Shown piece after piece: positions 24,341-36,482 of a DNA stretch of 64,000 bases; the stretch's first letter is position 1, and each line of letters starts with the position of its first letter. The position numbers and the translations under genes were made by a program. The stretch is from Nocardia sp. NBC_00403 (GTDB lineage Bacteria > Actinomycetota > Actinomycetes > Mycobacteriales > Mycobacteriaceae), in the NCBI RefSeq assembly GCF_036046055.1, contig NZ_CP107939.1:3782001-3846000 (forward strand), read 5' to 3'. The notes beneath the pieces were generated by a model. The model was not told the origin of the DNA. It made no database searches and saw only the letters and a list, made by a program, of their open reading frames with translations.

Positions 24341-25342
24341 ATGACGCGCGGATACGGACTGGCTGCGGTGTGTTGTGCGGTGCTGAGTGTGCTCGCGGCG
24401 ACCATTTCGGTCGCTGCGCCGGTGTCGGCGGAGCCGGAATGCCAGGTGCGAGTTGCGGTGCGGCCGATCACGCTGACCGTGGACGGTGAGGACGCGACCG
24501 GGCTGGTCTACGAGCCGTACCGGTGCGCGCCGGGCGATCTCGCGCCGCGGGGCCTGGTCACCGCCGTGCACGGGTACCGCGGTTCGGCCGCCGACCACGC
24601 GGGCTATCTGACCTCGATCGCGCAGCGCACCGCGACCCCGATCGTGTCGATGGATCTGCGCAGCGCGACCAGCGTATGGAAGCCCGGCGAATGGAACCTC
24701 TCGGCAGGCCGGCACGACATCGTTGCGGCAACCCAGTGGTACCGGAACGAGCATCCCTCGATTGCCCGCACCGTCCTCTGGGGCTGGAGCCAGGGCGGGA
24801 TCATGAGCGGCCTTGCCGCGGCCAACGGCCCGCGTGGACTGTTCGACTACTGGGTCGACAATTACGGTCCGGCAGACGATTTCACGATGTGGCTGGCCTC
24901 GGCGGGAATCGACCCGAAGCTGCCCGCGCAGATCGAACGCGACGCGGGCGGCTGCCCGCCGACCACTTGTCCTCAGGCCTACCTCGAACGCTCGCCCGCC
25001 CTGCTGGCAGGCCAGATGGACATCGAGCGCGCGTTCCTGGTGCACGGCACCGGCGACGACGTGCTGCCGTACGCCACCAGCGTGGAGATGCGGGCCGGCC
25101 TGCTCGCCGCGGGCAAGCCGACCTCGATGTACACCATTGTCACCGGCCGCGACCTCAACGGCGCCGTGGTGCCCGGTGGCCACAGCATCGGCCCGGCGTT
25201 CTTCGAAGGCGGCTGCGTGGTCGAACGCCTGCTCACCGGAGCCGAGCCGACCGAGGGCCCGGACCGCGACTACATCGTGGACGTCGCGCACGGGCTTGCC
25301 ACCGCCCCCGCCGCGCCGCCGAACGCGAAGTGCGCCGCCTGA
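24341..25342 (+). CDS. Secreted alpha/beta hydrolase
   Basis: A 333-residue exported protein. The signal peptide (LAAVCCAVLSVLAATISVAA) ends near PVSAEP at residue 31. The hydrolase core has HGYRGSAADH for the oxyanion region and GWSQGG with the nucleophile serine at residue 150. A histidine in VVPGGHSIG is the likely catalytic partner. Cysteine pairs (GGCPPTTC, GGC) suggest disulfides outside the cell. The start follows a CGAGG site, 20 bases after the MFS stop, so the two may be co-transcribed. Relatives include secreted lipases and peptidases; the substrate is unknown. Confidence 0.82.
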   Translation: MTRGYGLAAVCCAVLSVLAATISVAAPVSAEPECQVRVAVRPITLTVDGEDATGLVYEPYRCAPGDLAPRGLVTAVHGYRGSAADHAGYLTSIAQRTATPIVSMDLRSATSVWKPGEWNLSAGRHDIVAATQWYRNEHPSIARTVLWGWSQGGIMSGLAAANGPRGLFDYWVDNYGPADDFTMWLASAGIDPKLPAQIERDAGGCPPTTCPQAYLERSPALLAGQMDIERAFLVHGTGDDVLPYATSVEMRAGLLAAGKPTSMYTIVTGRDLNGAVVPGGHSIGPAFFEGGCVVERLLTGAEPTEGPDRDYIVDVAHGLATAPAAPPNAKCAA

Positions 25343-25425
25343 GTCACGTGATTGCGGCACCGCGGAGGAACAGTTCCGGCAGCCGTGTGGTTGCCTCGAT
25401 GAGACTGACACGAGGAAGAGGTGTG

Positions 25426-26292
25426 ATGAGCAAGCCCGACGATCCCGCCTACCACTGGAACGGCGACGAACTGGACCTGGAAGCGTATCTGGCGCGCATC
25501 GGATTCGACGGTGACCGCAGTCCGACCCTCGCGACCTTGCGGGCGCTGGTCTACACGCACACCACCACGATCCCCTTCGAAAACCTGGAGATCGTCCTCG
25601 GCCGTGACATTCCGCTGGATCTGGAGTCTTTGCAGAACAAGATGATCCGGCAGCGCCGCGGCGGCTACTGCTACGAGAACGTCGGGCTGTTCGCGGCCGT
25701 GCTGGAGCGGCTCGGGTTCGGCGTCACCGGTCTCAGCGGCCGCGTGACCATGGGCGTCGATATCGGCCTACGGCCCGCCACCCACGCGCTGCTGCGCGTG
25801 ACGACCAGCGACGACGACCGGGTGTGGGTCTGCGATGTCGGATTCGGTTCCGGCCCGCTACAGCCCTACGAGCTGACCGAAGGTCGTGGTGAGTTCGCCC
25901 TCGGCGAGTGGCGATTCCGGTTGGAGCGCACCAGCGGCGAGCTGCACAGCGACCTGTGGGTGCTGCACCAGTTCGGCCGTGACGGCTGGATCACCCGCTA
26001 CACCTTCACCCCGAACCCGCAGTACCGCATCGATTTCGCGGTGGGCAATCACTTCGTGTCGACCTCGCCACGTTCGCCGTTCACCATGCGGCCGTTCGTG
26101 CAGCGGTTCCTCCCGGATGCCCATCACATCCTGGATGGCACCACCTGGACCGTAGAACGTCCGGACGGCTCGGGCGAGGTCCGGGAGCTGACACCCGGCG
26201 AACTGCCCAAGATCCTGTCGGAGGTCTTCGACATCGACCTCGCCGACGTCGACGCGGCGGCGTTGGCCGACGGGCCCTGGCTCGCCGACTGA
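25426..26292 (+). CDS. nat: Arylamine N-acetyltransferase
   Basis: A 288-residue enzyme of the NAT family with a complete catalytic triad: C82 in RRGGYCYENVGLFA, H120 in RPATHALL, and D137 in VWVCDVGFGSG. The TTTIPFENLEIVLGRDI motif is also typical. It transfers acetyl or acyl groups from CoA to arylamines or hydrazines; mycobacterial NAT inactivates isoniazid and is linked to sterol breakdown. ATG 25426 follows GAGGAAGAGG. No sterol genes are nearby. Confidence 0.95.
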   Translation: MSKPDDPAYHWNGDELDLEAYLARIGFDGDRSPTLATLRALVYTHTTTIPFENLEIVLGRDIPLDLESLQNKMIRQRRGGYCYENVGLFAAVLERLGFGVTGLSGRVTMGVDIGLRPATHALLRVTTSDDDRVWVCDVGFGSGPLQPYELTEGRGEFALGEWRFRLERTSGELHSDLWVLHQFGRDGWITRYTFTPNPQYRIDFAVGNHFVSTSPRSPFTMRPFVQRFLPDAHHILDGTTWTVERPDGSGEVRELTPGELPKILSEVFDIDLADVDAAALADGPWLAD

Positions 26293-26322
26293 CCAGCGGC
26301 CGGCGGCGCCTCGATGCCACGT

Positions 26323-26348
26323 GGCTACCCCGGCGCGCCGGGGTAGCC
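26323..26348. terminator. Hairpin terminator after nat
   Basis: A perfect 26-base palindrome with arms GGCTACCCCGG and CCGGGGTAGCC around CGCG. There is no T-run after it, as is usual in high-GC actinomycetes. Confidence 0.65.
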
Positions 26349-26351
26349 CGA

Positions 26352-26357
26352 TACAGT
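26352..26357 (+). promoter_or_regulatory. -10 box of a probable leaderless promoter
   Basis: TACAGT is followed by seven bases and GTG 26365, with no ribosome site. It lies immediately after the hairpin terminator. Confidence 0.5.
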
Positions 26358-26364
26358 CGGCTGG

Positions 26365-28116
26365 GTGCGCACCCACCGGAAGGTCCTCACCCTGTTCGCC
26401 GCGCCCGCCTTGGCGTTGACCGGCTGCAGTTCCGGCCCGGACCAGCCCGACACCGTCGCTGGACAATTCGCCGACGCGCTGAACCGCGACGATATCGCCG
26501 CCGCCGCGGCCACGACCGACGATCCGGCGAAGGCCGCGGACGCGCTGAACGGGCTCTACGACGGACTCGGCAAAGAGGTGACCTTCGAGGTCCGCTCGGT
26601 GGACAAGAACTCCTTCACCCTCGCCGCCACCTGGAAGTTCGGACCGGACGGCAAGAACATGTGGACCTATACCACCACCGGCGCCGCGAATGACACCGGC
26701 GACGGCTGGAAGGTCAAGTGGGACCCGACCGCGGTCGCGCCCGGCCTCGACATCGGTCCACTGGCCTACGACCCGGTGTACCCCCGGCCTGCCCGGATCC
26801 TCGACACGTCCGGCGGTGAACTGCTGACCCAGCAGGTGGTGACGCTGGTGAACGTGAGCCCCGGCGCGGACACCGACGCGATCGCCGCCATTGTCGGCCC
26901 GCTGGCTCCTGGCCTCACCCCGCAATCACTGCAGTCGGATCTCGCTGCGGCCCAAGGCAAGCCGATCACCGCAATCACCCTGCGCGCCACCGACATCGCG
27001 CCGATCCAGGCCGCGCTCGAGACTACCCGCGGCGTCACCCTCGCCCCGCAGACCCGGCTGCTGGCCAACGACAAGTCGCTGGCGTCGCCGACGCTGTCGG
27101 GCCTGGCCGAGCTCTGGCAGCAGCAGGTCGACGCGGCAACGGGCTGGGTGGTTCGCGTCCAGATTCCCGACGGCAGCAAGCGCCTCGCCGGTCAGGATCC
27201 GCAGCCGACCACCGACATCACGACCACCCTGAATATCGACCTCCAGCACGCCGCCGAGGACGCGCTCACGCCGATCGCGCAGCCCGCCACGATCGTCGCT
27301 CTGCAACCGTCCACCGGCAATGTGCTCGCGGTCGCCCAGAACGCCGCCGCCGACGCGCAGGGCCCGATCGCGCTCACCGGTCTGTACCCGCCGGGCTCGA
27401 CCTTCAAGACCGTCACGGTCTCGGCCGCGCTGCAAGCGGGGTCGGTCACGCCCGACTCCGTGCTGCCCTGCCCTGGCGTCGCGAATATCGAGGGCCGCCG
27501 GATTCCGAACGACGACAACTTCGACCTCGGTCAGGTGCCGCTGCACACCGCCTTCGCGCGCTCCTGCAATACCACCATGGGCGGCTTAGCGGTGAAGTTG
27601 CCAGCCGACGCGTTGACGAAAGCAGCCGCACAGCTCGGCCTCGGTGTCGACTACGTCACACCGGGACTGACCACCGTTACCGGTAAGGTGCCGCCCGCCG
27701 AAACCCCCGCGCAACGAGTCGAATCCGGTATCGGACAGGGCCAGGTGACAGCCTCGCCGTTCGGGATGGCGTTGGTCGCGGCCGCGCTCGCCCGCGGCTC
27801 GGCGCCCGCGCCCGTACTGGTGACAGGGCAGCCCGGCGTCGCGGACAAGACCGCGGAAAAGCTGCCGACCACCGTTGATGACCAGGTGAAATCCATGATG
27901 CGCGAGACCATCACCGGCGGCACCGCCACTGCGCTGCGTGACATTCCCGGCCTGATCGGCAAGACCGGCACCGCGGAGTACATCGACGACAAGCACGCGC
28001 ACGGCTGGTTCGTCGGTATCGACGGGGACCTGGCATTCGCCGTATTCGTCAGTGATGCGGGTAGTTCGGGCCCCGCGGTGGAGGCTGCGGGACGTATGCT
28101 GCGGGCGCGGCGATAG
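26365..28116 (+). CDS. Penicillin-binding lipoprotein (class B transpeptidase, PbpLipo/Rv2864c-like)
   Basis: A 583-residue cell-wall enzyme. A signal peptide with lipobox LTGC (Cys 21) anchors it outside the membrane. An NTF2-like MecA_N domain follows (about 28-140), then a dimerisation region, then the transpeptidase domain. Active-site motifs are complete: STFK (S345-K348), SCN (400-402) and KTGTAEY (KTG 533-535). It cross-links peptidoglycan and is a beta-lactam target. It is probably expressed from its own leaderless promoter. Confidence 0.92.
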   Translation: MRTHRKVLTLFAAPALALTGCSSGPDQPDTVAGQFADALNRDDIAAAAATTDDPAKAADALNGLYDGLGKEVTFEVRSVDKNSFTLAATWKFGPDGKNMWTYTTTGAANDTGDGWKVKWDPTAVAPGLDIGPLAYDPVYPRPARILDTSGGELLTQQVVTLVNVSPGADTDAIAAIVGPLAPGLTPQSLQSDLAAAQGKPITAITLRATDIAPIQAALETTRGVTLAPQTRLLANDKSLASPTLSGLAELWQQQVDAATGWVVRVQIPDGSKRLAGQDPQPTTDITTTLNIDLQHAAEDALTPIAQPATIVALQPSTGNVLAVAQNAAADAQGPIALTGLYPPGSTFKTVTVSAALQAGSVTPDSVLPCPGVANIEGRRIPNDDNFDLGQVPLHTAFARSCNTTMGGLAVKLPADALTKAAAQLGLGVDYVTPGLTTVTGKVPPAETPAQRVESGIGQGQVTASPFGMALVAAALARGSAPAPVLVTGQPGVADKTAEKLPTTVDDQVKSMMRETITGGTATALRDIPGLIGKTGTAEYIDDKHAHGWFVGIDGDLAFAVFVSDAGSSGPAVEAAGRMLRARR

Positions 28117-28203
28117 TCATTGTCGTGGTGTGGGCGGCGGATATGTCCCCGCTGCCGCGTGCCCTGGTTTGCGGCCCGCTACACTCATCCCGGAAACGCG
28201 TGG

Positions 28204-29862
28204 GTGGTCAATACGCGGTATGTCACGATTTCGAGAAGGTTCGGAGTAGGCGTCATCGATACCGGTCAATTGATCGCGGAACACTACCGCCTGGTCGAGC
28301 GGATTGGTAGCGGCGGCACAGGTGTCGTCTGGCGTGCCATGGACGAACGGCTGCAGCGCTCGGTAGCGGTCAAGCAGATCCACATCCAGCCCAGCCTGCC
28401 TCCGGCGGACCGCGACGTCATGCGACAGCGAGCAATCCGCGAGGCGCGCAATGCGGCCCGATTCCAGCATCCGAACGCCATCGTGGTGTTCGACATCACC
28501 GAGCACGATGGCGACCCGTGTCTGGTGATGGAATACATGAATTCGCGCAGCCTGGCCGCGGTGATCTCCGCGCAGGGCATGCTGGCGCTGCCACAGGTCT
28601 CGCGGATGGGCGAGCAGGTGGCCTCGGCGCTGATCGCGGCGCATCAGGCGGGCATCGTGCACCGCGATGTCAAGCCGGGCAATATCCTGCTCGACGACCA
28701 CGGCACGGTGAAGATCACCGATTTCGGCATCTCGCGTGCCACCGGTGACGTCACGCTCACCGAGACCGGCTTGATCTGCGGGACCGCCGCCTATCTCGCC
28801 CCGGAATGCGCCCGCGGCGCCGATCCCACCCCGGCCTCGGACGTATTCGCCTTGGGCGCAACCCTTTTCCACGCGCTGGAGGGTGAGCCGCCCTACGGTT
28901 CCAGCGCCAACCCGCTCGCGGTGCTGTACGCGGCCGCCAACGGCCAGGTGAGCGAGCCGCGGCACGCGGGCCCGGCCACCGATTTCCTGCTGCAGCTGCT
29001 GAGTCCGGAACCCGAGGACCGGCCCACCATGCGGGCCGCGCACGACCATCTCGCCGCGCTCGCGGACTCCGGTTCTACGCCGGTGCCCGCCGGATTCATT
29101 CCTGCCAGTGAGGCTTTCGGCAGGCGAAGGGTCGGTGAGCCCGAATCGGCCACCCGCGCGCTGCGCCCGTCGGTCAACGCGTCGACGCAGTATCCGCCCA
29201 CCGAACGGCAAGCACGTCCGGCGCCGCCGCCACGAAACACCAGGCAGCCCAACACTGCCGCGCATCCGCGCACCGCGTCACATCCGCGCACGACAACGCA
29301 GCCGAGACCGGTGCCGCGCAAGTCGGGCGGCAAGCGCAAGGCGGTGCTGATCGGCGCGTCGGTGGGTGGGTTGGTCACGGTGGTCGCGCTCCTGATCGGC
29401 GCACTGTCCCAGGGCGGTGGCGGCACACCGTCGGGGCAGGCAAGCCCGCCGTCGTCCTCCGTGTCATCGGGCGCCAGTTCCACGACCGCTGCCGGCACGC
29501 CGGGGCAGACGAAGAGCGTCGGCCCGGCAGACTCACGGCAATCCATCGATCAAGTGGTGGACTTCTACAACAACCTCACCTATCTGAGGTTCGCGGCGGC
29601 ATGGAAACAGTTGACTCCCGCCGCCCAGCGGGTTTACGGCAGTCAGCCGGCTTTCCAGGATTACTGGACGCAGAATCGGGTCACGGGCTTCAACACTGTT
29701 GATGCGGCCGATGGTGGTACCGGCACCAACCCAGACGGTTCGGTGGAAGTCAATGTGGCCAGCGTGACCTATGCGGGCCAGAACAGGTCGGTGACGCTGC
29801 GGTTGATCAACTCTGGCAGCGGGGCCCCACTCATCGACAGCAACACCAAAACAACAGGCTGA
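28204..29862 (+). CDS. Transmembrane serine/threonine protein kinase (PASTA-less)
   Basis: A kinase of about 552 residues. Glycine loop IGSGGTGVVW, ATP lysine K57 (VAVKQI), catalytic HRDVKPGN (H153-D155), DFG at 173-175, and APECARG form a complete active kinase. A Pro/Arg-rich linker (about 300-375) precedes one transmembrane helix near 380-403. The outside part is a Ser/Thr-rich stalk plus an NTF2-like domain (VVDFYNNLTYLRFAAAWKQL). The start is uncertain: GTG 28204 is preferred, and no strong ribosome site is visible. It follows the penicillin-binding gene closely, so a cell-wall-sensing role is plausible. Confidence 0.88.
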   Translation: MVNTRYVTISRRFGVGVIDTGQLIAEHYRLVERIGSGGTGVVWRAMDERLQRSVAVKQIHIQPSLPPADRDVMRQRAIREARNAARFQHPNAIVVFDITEHDGDPCLVMEYMNSRSLAAVISAQGMLALPQVSRMGEQVASALIAAHQAGIVHRDVKPGNILLDDHGTVKITDFGISRATGDVTLTETGLICGTAAYLAPECARGADPTPASDVFALGATLFHALEGEPPYGSSANPLAVLYAAANGQVSEPRHAGPATDFLLQLLSPEPEDRPTMRAAHDHLAALADSGSTPVPAGFIPASEAFGRRRVGEPESATRALRPSVNASTQYPPTERQARPAPPPRNTRQPNTAAHPRTASHPRTTTQPRPVPRKSGGKRKAVLIGASVGGLVTVVALLIGALSQGGGGTPSGQASPPSSSVSSGASSTTAAGTPGQTKSVGPADSRQSIDQVVDFYNNLTYLRFAAAWKQLTPAAQRVYGSQPAFQDYWTQNRVTGFNTVDAADGGTGTNPDGSVEVNVASVTYAGQNRSVTLRLINSGSGAPLIDSNTKTTG

Positions 29863-29867
29863 TCGGA

Positions 29868-30722
29868 TCATCGCAGGCGGGAATGCGTGGAGCTCTCCCG
29901 CCACGTCGCCAACAGCTGCAACGCTGTCGCGCTGGCCGATTCCGCCTCGGTGGTGTGCATGACGAGGGCTTGATCCGGGTCGTCGGGCAGACGTAGCGTT
30001 TCGAAACCGAGATCCAGCCTGCCGACCACCGGGTGCAGATAGACGTAGCGGCCGTGGGTTTTGTCCCGGAGCTCGTGCTCGTCCCAATGTCTGCGGAACT
30101 CAGGGATGTCGCCGAGCTCCGCGAGCAGGGTGCCGATGCCCTTGTCGCCGGGATTGCGGGCCGCGTCCAACCGCAGGTAGGCAACGACGTCGGCGGCCTT
30201 GGCGGGCCAATCCTCGTAGAGCTCGCGCATACCCTCGTCGAGGAAGATCAGTCGGGCCAGGTTGCGTTCGCGGGGCGGTAGCGCGCCGAAGTCGGTGATG
30301 AGTGCCGCGGCAAGCGGATTCCAGGCCAGCACGTTGGTGCCGCGGCCGACCACATACGCGGGCACGTCGCCCGCGGCGTCGAGCAGTCTGCGCAGACCGG
30401 GGCGCACCCGCTGCTCGCCGGGTGGTTCTTCGCCCGACCACGGCCGCGCCAGCCGGTACAGATGTTCGCGTTCCACCTGGTTCAGCCGCAGCGCCTGGGC
30501 CACCGCGTCCAGTACCGACTCCGAAAAGTGCAGTGTGCGGCCCTGTTCCAGGCGCACATAGTGATCGACACTCACGCCGGCCAGCATCGCCAGTTCTTCG
30601 CGGCGCAGGCCGGGCACCCGGCGGCGGCTACCGTAGCCGGGCAGCCCGACCTCCTCAGGACGCAGGCGCGCCCGCCGGGAACGCAGGAATTCGCCGAGTT
30701 CGGCGCGTCGATCCAGACTCAC
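29868..30722 (-). CDS. XRE-family regulator with MmyB-like ligand-binding domain
   Basis: A 284-residue regulator. The N-terminal helix-turn-helix is LRREELAMLAGVSVDHYVRLEQG (about residues 38-60, a region), followed by the MmyB-like domain (YVVGRGTNVLAWNPLAAAL, NLARLIFLDE, VVAYLRLDAARNPGD, THGRYVYLHPVVG). Relatives control antibiotic or oxidoreductase genes and bind lipids. It is divergent from the aldo/keto reductase gene, its likely target. Confidence 0.88.
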   Translation of the reverse strand: MSLDRRAELGEFLRSRRARLRPEEVGLPGYGSRRRVPGLRREELAMLAGVSVDHYVRLEQGRTLHFSESVLDAVAQALRLNQVEREHLYRLARPWSGEEPPGEQRVRPGLRRLLDAAGDVPAYVVGRGTNVLAWNPLAAALITDFGALPPRERNLARLIFLDEGMRELYEDWPAKAADVVAYLRLDAARNPGDKGIGTLLAELGDIPEFRRHWDEHELRDKTHGRYVYLHPVVGRLDLGFETLRLPDDPDQALVMHTTEAESASATALQLLATWRESSTHSRLR

Positions 30723-30863
30723 GATTCCAGTATTACCGTGCCGGTGCCCACGAGGGTGGTCGTGGTGTGCCCAGGCTCGCGCGGCGCTGTTTACCGCCGT
30801 TGCGTTCGCCGAAAGTTGTTTTCACCGCCGGAACGGTTCCGGCACGGACTGGAGACAGACACC

Positions 30864-31904
30864 ATGAACACCACTCGGCCCTTCGGCGATACGGGCATGA
30901 ACCTCACTCCGCTCGGCTTCGGCACCTGGGTGATCGCAGGCTCCGGCTGGCAGTACTCGTGGGGCGCCACCGATGACGCCGACTCGATCGCCGCGATCCG
31001 GCATGCGATCGGCGCAGGTCTCAATTGGATCGACACCGCACCCGCGTACGGACTCGGCCATGCCGAGGACCTGGTCGGCAGCGCGCTCGCGGACATCCCC
31101 GAGGCCGAACGGCCCTACCTGTTCACCAAAACCGGCCTGATCTGGTCGGAAGGCGACGATCGCACCGGCCCGCCGCGCCGGATCATGCGGCCCGACACCG
31201 TGCGTGCGGAGCTGGAGGCCTCGCTGCGCCGGCTGCGCGTCGACCACATCGACCTCTATCAGGTGCACTGGCCCGACACCGGCGCGGTGTTCGTCTACGG
31301 CGCCGAGGGCGCGGCCGCGGGCCCGGCGACACCGTTGGCGGAGTACTGGCAGGTGATGGCCGACCTGAAGAAGGAAGGCAAGGTGCGCGCGATCGGGCTG
31401 TCCAATCACGACGCGGCGCAGCTCGAGGTCGCCGAAAGCATTGCCCACGTCGATGCGATCCAGCCGCCGTTCTCGGCGATCAACCGTTCGGCGGCACCGG
31501 AAATCGCCTGGGCACAGCAGCACGGTACCGGCGTGATCGTGTACTCGCCGCTGCAATCGGGGCTGCTCACCGGCGCGTTCACTGCAGAGCGGGCCCGCGC
31601 CCTCGGCGCCGACGACTGGCGTTCGTCGCACCCGGACTTCACCACCGGTCTCACCGCGAACCTCGCTCTCGTCGCGGCGCTGCGCCCGATCGCGGCACGG
31701 CACGGCGTCGGCGTGGCCGAGGTGGCCCTCGCCTGGGCGACGGCATGGCCGGGCGTGACCGGCGCGATCGTCGGTGCGCGCAACATCGCCCAGATCGACG
31801 GCTGGATCGGCGCGCGCGAGCTGACGCTGACCCCCGCAGAGCTCCAGGAAGTCGCCACCGCGATCACCACCACCGGTGCGGGGACCGGCCCCGCACAGGC
31901 CTGA
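30864..31904 (+). CDS. Aldo/keto reductase
   Basis: A 346-residue NADPH-dependent oxidoreductase with a TIM-barrel fold. Catalytic tetrad positions are seen as D in NWIDTAPAYGLG (with the tyrosine), K in LFTKTGL, and H in DLYQVHWPD. The NADPH-binding end AIVGARNIAQID is present. ATG 30864 follows GGAGACAGAC. It is divergent from the MmyB-type regulator and followed 40 bases later by an ABM-domain gene, probably co-transcribed. Confidence 0.92.
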   Translation: MNTTRPFGDTGMNLTPLGFGTWVIAGSGWQYSWGATDDADSIAAIRHAIGAGLNWIDTAPAYGLGHAEDLVGSALADIPEAERPYLFTKTGLIWSEGDDRTGPPRRIMRPDTVRAELEASLRRLRVDHIDLYQVHWPDTGAVFVYGAEGAAAGPATPLAEYWQVMADLKKEGKVRAIGLSNHDAAQLEVAESIAHVDAIQPPFSAINRSAAPEIAWAQQHGTGVIVYSPLQSGLLTGAFTAERARALGADDWRSSHPDFTTGLTANLALVAALRPIAARHGVGVAEVALAWATAWPGVTGAIVGARNIAQIDGWIGARELTLTPAELQEVATAITTTGAGTGPAQA

Positions 31905-31944
31905 CGGACACCGCCCACCCGCTCTACACCGAAAGAGAATCCTG

Positions 31945-32232
31945 ATGAACCTGCACGTTGTCGCCGAATTCCGTGCCGCAGCCGGACTAGAGGACCGGCT
32001 GCGCACCGCCCTGGAAGCAATGATCGAGCCGTCGCTCGCCGAACCCGGCTGCCTCGGTTACCAGCCCTACACCGACCCCAACGATGTCGGCAGGATGGTT
32101 CTCGTCGAGGAATGGACCGGCTCCGATGCCCTCGACGAGCACTTCACCACACCGCATTTCTTCCACGTGCGCGACGTGCTCGCCGAAATCCTCGCCGAGC
32201 CGATGGTCATCAAGCGCCTCGTCACCGCCTGA
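31945..32232 (+). CDS. Antibiotic biosynthesis monooxygenase (ABM) domain protein
   Basis: A 95-residue ferredoxin-like protein ([52 protein letters not shown]). Such small dimeric proteins oxygenate quinols or aromatic compounds without cofactor, or serve as heme or quinone chaperones. It probably acts with the upstream aldo/keto reductase under control of the divergent regulator. Confidence 0.85.
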   Translation: MNLHVVAEFRAAAGLEDRLRTALEAMIEPSLAEPGCLGYQPYTDPNDVGRMVLVEEWTGSDALDEHFTTPHFFHVRDVLAEILAEPMVIKRLVTA

Positions 32233-32244
32233 TCGACCCCAGCG

Positions 32245-32278
32245 GCCCCGCCCCGGTTCCTCCGATCCGGTGCGGGGC
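32245..32278. terminator. Hairpin terminator after the ABM gene
   Basis: 12-bp arms GCCCCGCCCCGG and CCGGTGCGGGGC (one mismatch) around a 10-base loop, 12 bases after the stop codon. No T-run. Confidence 0.55.
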
Positions 32279-32472
32279 TGTGGTGTCTTCCCGAGTGCGA
32301 GCGCATCGATCTCGTCACGTGCCCGAGGCAGGTCCGCGTCCGGTCGGCCGGTCTGTCGAAGCCGCCACCGATCGACAGCGGCGACCTCGGCGATCGCCGG
32401 ATAACGTGATCGGGGCGCGCGCTGTGGCGTGATCTGTCTCTATGCGGCGGTTAACCGGTGGCGACCGCCCGA

Positions 32473-32478
32473 TAGGCT
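32473..32478 (+). promoter_or_regulatory. -10 box of the hisD promoter
   Basis: TAGGCT lies 49 bases before the hisD ATG and would give a leader of about 43 bases. An ATG at 32497 in that leader opens a 20-codon frame that overlaps the hisD start. Confidence 0.35.
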
Positions 32479-32527
32479 GGTAGCCGAACTCCAAGCATGA
32501 CCAGCACAGACAGGACTGCACACCGAG

Positions 32528-34995
<2,468 letters not shown>

Positions 34996-35023
34996 ACAGC
35001 CCCCGAAGCGAATGGAAGTGAGC

Positions 35024-35656
35024 ATGAGTAGGACAGCGCGGGTGGAGCGGATCACCAAGGAATCCAGCATTGTCGTCGAGCTGGATCTGGACGGAACCGG
35101 CAAGACCGAGATCTCCACCGGGGTCCCATTTTACGACCACATGCTGACCGCCCTCGGTGCACATGCCAGCTTCGACCTGACCGTGCGCGCCGAAGGCGAC
35201 ATCGAGATCGAGGCGCATCACACGGTCGAGGACACCGCGATCGTGTTCGGCCAGGCTCTCGGTAAAGCGCTGGGCGACAAATCCGGCATCCGGCGCTTCG
35301 GTGATGCGTTCATTCCGATGGACGAGACGCTCGCGCACGCGGCGGTCGATGTGTCGGGACGGCCGTACTGCGTGCACACCGGGGAACCGGATCACCTGCT
35401 GCACGCGGTGATTCCCGGCTCGCCGGTGTCGGGCCGCGGCACTGCGGGTGCACCGTACTCCACGGTGCTCAACCGGCACGTCTTCGAGTCGATTGCCCTC
35501 AACGCCCGCATCGCGCTGCATGTGCGGGTGCTCTACGGTCGCGACCAGCATCACATCACCGAGGCCGAATTCAAGGCGGTGGCACGGGCTTTGCGCGCCG
35601 CCGTCGAACTGGACCCGCGGGTGAGCGGTGTGCCGTCGACGAAGGGGACACTGTGA
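35024..35656 (+). CDS. hisB: Imidazoleglycerol-phosphate dehydratase
   Basis: A 210-residue monofunctional HisB. The two metal-binding signatures are present: [17 protein letters not shown] and [17 protein letters not shown], with [20 protein letters not shown] upstream. ATG 35024 follows GGAAGTGAGC; an upstream ATG at 35012 lacks one. Its stop overlaps the hisH GTG. Confidence 0.96.
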   Translation: MSRTARVERITKESSIVVELDLDGTGKTEISTGVPFYDHMLTALGAHASFDLTVRAEGDIEIEAHHTVEDTAIVFGQALGKALGDKSGIRRFGDAFIPMDETLAHAAVDVSGRPYCVHTGEPDHLLHAVIPGSPVSGRGTAGAPYSTVLNRHVFESIALNARIALHVRVLYGRDQHHITEAEFKAVARALRAAVELDPRVSGVPSTKGTL

Positions 35657-36288
35657 CCAAGAGATCCGTTGTCCTACTCGACTACGGTTCGGGCAACCTG
35701 CACTCCGCCGAGCGCGCCCTGGTGCGTGCGGGCGCGCAGGTCGAGGTCACCGCGGACCCGGAGGCCGCGCTCACCGCGGACGGTCTGGTCGTCCCCGGTG
35801 TCGGCGCCTACGCCGCCTGCATGGCGGGGCTGCGAGAGGTGCGCGGCGAGCGCATTATCGGCCAGCGCCTCGCCGGCGGTCGCCCGGTGCTCGGCATCTG
35901 CGTCGGCATGCAGATCCTGTTCGAGCGCGGCGTCGAATTCGGCGTCGAAACCGAGGGCTGCGCCGAATGGCCCGGTGTCGTCGAACGCCTGTCGGCCCCG
36001 GTCCTGCCGCACATGGGCTGGAACACTGTCTCCGCGCCGCGCGACAGCACCCTCTTTGCGGGTATGGACGCCGACACCCGCTTCTACTTTGTCCACTCCT
36101 ATGCCGCCCAAACCTGGGACCTCCCGCCGAGCGAACATTTCGCCTCGCCCAAACTCACCTGGGCCGAGCACGGCGTGCCGTTTCTGGCGGCCGTCGAAAA
36201 CGGACCACTCGCGGCGACCCAGTTCCATCCCGAGAAGTCCGGTGACGCGGGTGCACAGCTGCTGCGCAACTGGGTGGACTCGCTGTAG
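35653..36288 (+). CDS. hisH: Imidazole glycerol phosphate synthase, glutamine amidotransferase subunit
   Basis: A 211-residue class I glutaminase partner of HisF. It has [16 protein letters not shown], the nucleophile region [27 protein letters not shown], and the catalytic His/Glu in [10 protein letters not shown]. The C-terminus WVDSL is normal, yet the frame stays open after the TAG for 37 more codons (see 36289-36402). hisA, usually next, is about 3 kb away here. Confidence 0.95.
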   Translation: MTKRSVVLLDYGSGNLHSAERALVRAGAQVEVTADPEAALTADGLVVPGVGAYAACMAGLREVRGERIIGQRLAGGRPVLGICVGMQILFERGVEFGVETEGCAEWPGVVERLSAPVLPHMGWNTVSAPRDSTLFAGMDADTRFYFVHSYAAQTWDLPPSEHFASPKLTWAEHGVPFLAAVENGPLAATQFHPEKSGDAGAQLLRNWVDSL

Positions 36289-36402
36289 ATCCTGTACCTG
36301 TGGCCCCGGGCGACCATTCTGTTCGACGAGCGCGGCCGCTACTCGCCGGCCGAAATCGAGCGTGCCGCAACGGAGTTCCAGATCGGCGAGGGTTCCGGAT
36401 AG
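36289..36402 (+). other. In-frame coding-like extension after the hisH stop
   Basis: After the hisH TAG the same frame stays open for 37 sense codons with protein-like text (RATILFDERGRYSPAEIERA) and ends at TAG 36400-36402. It has no start codon of its own. It is probably the remnant of a gene removed when hisH and hisA were separated; stop-codon readthrough is less likely. Confidence 0.4.
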
Positions 36403-36482
36403 CCGCGGCGGTGTTTGCGATCGCCGCCGCGCTCTGCCGCTATTGCGCGAAGGTGCTCGCCGCGGCGCACTGAATTCGATGG